From: Membranipora membranacea
Lineage: Eukaryota; Bryozoa; Gymnolaemata; Cheilostomatida; Membraniporidae
Direction: 5' to 3'
Length of the DNA: 64,000 nt
NCBI GenBank assembly: GCA_914767715.1
Contig: OU612070.1
Span: forward strand, 20,076,025-20,140,024
A model generated the notes under the pieces. The model was not told where the DNA came from, did no database searches, and saw only the letters and a list, made by a program, of their open reading frames with translations. Below are positions 62,346-64,000 of this stretch, piece by piece. The position numbers and the translations under genes were made by a program. How positions within the stretch are numbered: the stretch's first letter is position 1; each line of letters starts with the position of its first letter.

Positions 62346-64000
62346 CTGTAATAGAGAAGAATGATCACAGTTAGCACACAAAGACAAATCAGCATCAATA
62401 CAATGCTGCCGTAACATACAAACCATACATAGACACTTCTATTCCCATTAGCCAATCAACAGTAAATGTCATTACGCCATAAAACACGTACTGAGAAATT
62501 ATCCCTCCATTCTTCTACCATGCAATGAAAGCTTGATATGAAATTCTTGTAATTCCGATTCGTCTAAGGTCTAAGTTTCGACAGTTTGTGAATGGCTAAT
62601 GACAAGTTGGTAAGTTGTGATGTGATGGTTGGTAATTATTAGGGCTGTGTTTAAGTAGAGGAAGTGTATCCTGTGACTAAGACACGGCCAATCATTCAAT
62701 CTTGTAACAAGGCGAGGTAATTACCTCTCGGCAAACCAACTCTCAAGATATACAGGTGATTGTGAGTGTTTATCACCCATACACATCATCAACATTAATC
62801 GTGTAGAACTCGTAAACCTAAGCATGGAACCCGGACCCTGTGCACTGTATACCTCCCACCCTCCCTGCTCAAAACAGCCAGACTAACCGCCCATGCACTA
62901 CATTCTAAACAATCATGTCTTACATATTTTGGTTGTTTTTAGAAAGTGATAATTGTTGGATTTACTTTGGTTGGCACGTGATCGCCGTAGGTAAATTCCT
63001 GATATCACAAACTAAATTGGTATTTTATCAGTAGTTATTCTTAGCTGGGATGTCAGTGAAGCCGATTTTCAACACTTGAAGTGACAGTAGCTATCATTCA
63101 CTATTGTAAGAATTTAGATTGGTTTTGTCTGAGATACCTATAATCCTTTTATCAAATTTTAGATACCCCTACTACTACTCTTGAACACAGTGTTCAGGCT
63201 ACCAACCCTGGTAAAAGATGCTAATTTCTATTTTTATCAGTCAGTTTAGTGCAAATTTCAGAGAAAATGAGACAATCATGAGATATTAATTGATGGATTT
63301 TTAGTCCTTCCTTTTTCCCTGCACAAAGACAACACTATCAAAAGTAAACACAACAAATGATTTATTACCAAGACTTGTCAGTTTTAAGGAAACCAGAAAA
63401 ATAACAATTTACCAGAAGCTGGCTAGCCTGTTACACAAGACAACCATGCGTATCAAATGATGTTTCAGCTGTGATTTTTGGTCAAAGAATTAGCCACAGA
63501 CTGAGATTGTCTCATTATAAGGATTGGATTGTCACAATGTGAGTTTGGGCAAAGCTAATTTGGATTTACACAAATAACCTGTGATGGAATTTAAATCCAG
63601 TTATCCACATGTAGATATTGGATTGCTTGATTTGGTCAGGGGAACTGTAATCATCTGCGCACATAACACATGATGAGAATGGTCATTGACAATGAGTTTG
63701 TGGAATGTTTTGGTGAATAGAACACCTGTGGACTGCCTAGCACTCCACCTCTCCAAGCATGGCAGAAAATTTATTGATGAATGTCAATAATGTCAAGTCT
63801 TCAAATCTTCAAAACCTACAGCCTGACATCAACCACAAAATTTGCTTTGAAAACCTGTTTGTTGTTGTTCTTGAAAAAAAAAGACCAGAAAGCAGCGCGA
63901 TGGGTGTTTTTTAGAATCCAGGGTTTCATCTTAGTCCCAAAAAGCAGGCACTAACAGGATGCTATATACACAATGCATCAAGTTGATTACGTGTGCATGT
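62346..64000. other. BMP2/4 5' non-coding region
   Basis: Sequence upstream of the BMP start, beginning with a splice acceptor on the minus strand. No coding exon recognised. The non-coding first exon and promoter of the BMP gene may lie here or beyond the window end. Confidence 0.45.

Overview
The window is nuclear DNA of an invertebrate animal. Seven protein-coding genes are split by typical GT-AG introns of about 0.2 to 5.6 kb. The proteins are metazoan in kind (MSK-type kinase, p24/TMED cargo receptor, MAT1, ZW10, a receptor tyrosine kinase, a BMP2/4-type ligand). Introns and spacers are AT-rich and full of small foldback elements and decayed tandem repeats. The phylum cannot be fixed from the sequence alone: the BMP2/4 ligand and the plant-type secreted peroxidase would fit a cnidarian, a lophotrochozoan or another invertebrate lineage.

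Layout: (1) 405-3866 (+), last four coding exons of an MSK1/2 kinase whose kinase core lies outside the window. (2) 13586-5370 (-), a 12-exon secreted plant/fungal-type haem peroxidase joined through a Thr-rich linker to a C-terminal MAM domain. (3) 17184-15068 (-), a three-exon p24/TMED protein. (4) 23258-18232 (-), MNAT1/MAT1. (5) 25262-32943 (+), ZW10, divergent from MNAT1. (6) 33779-55157 (+), an 18-exon receptor tyrosine kinase with an unrecognised ectodomain, one FN3-like domain, a transmembrane segment and a complete kinase. (7) 62336-59091 (-), a BMP2/4 (dpp) ligand convergent with the kinase gene. Reading frames were joined exon by exon by checking splice phase, and all seven close without a frame break.

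The genes do not form a pathway. MNAT1 (CDK-activating kinase/TFIIH) and ZW10 (kinetochore and Golgi tethering) are housekeeping genes in head-to-head order; the receptor kinase and the BMP are signalling genes. The most unusual gene is the peroxidase-MAM fusion. The most unusual structural theme is intronic tandem repeats that begin at the 5' splice site and carry copies of it (MSK, ZW10 and receptor kinase genes), with a related duplication over the MNAT1 stop codon. Several short mobile-element families are visible by internal comparison: a three-copy MITE family, a foldback family with a GCTGGTA...TTTCATTATCAACCAC core, two elements with perfect 39-bp inverted repeats, and a tRNA-derived SINE.
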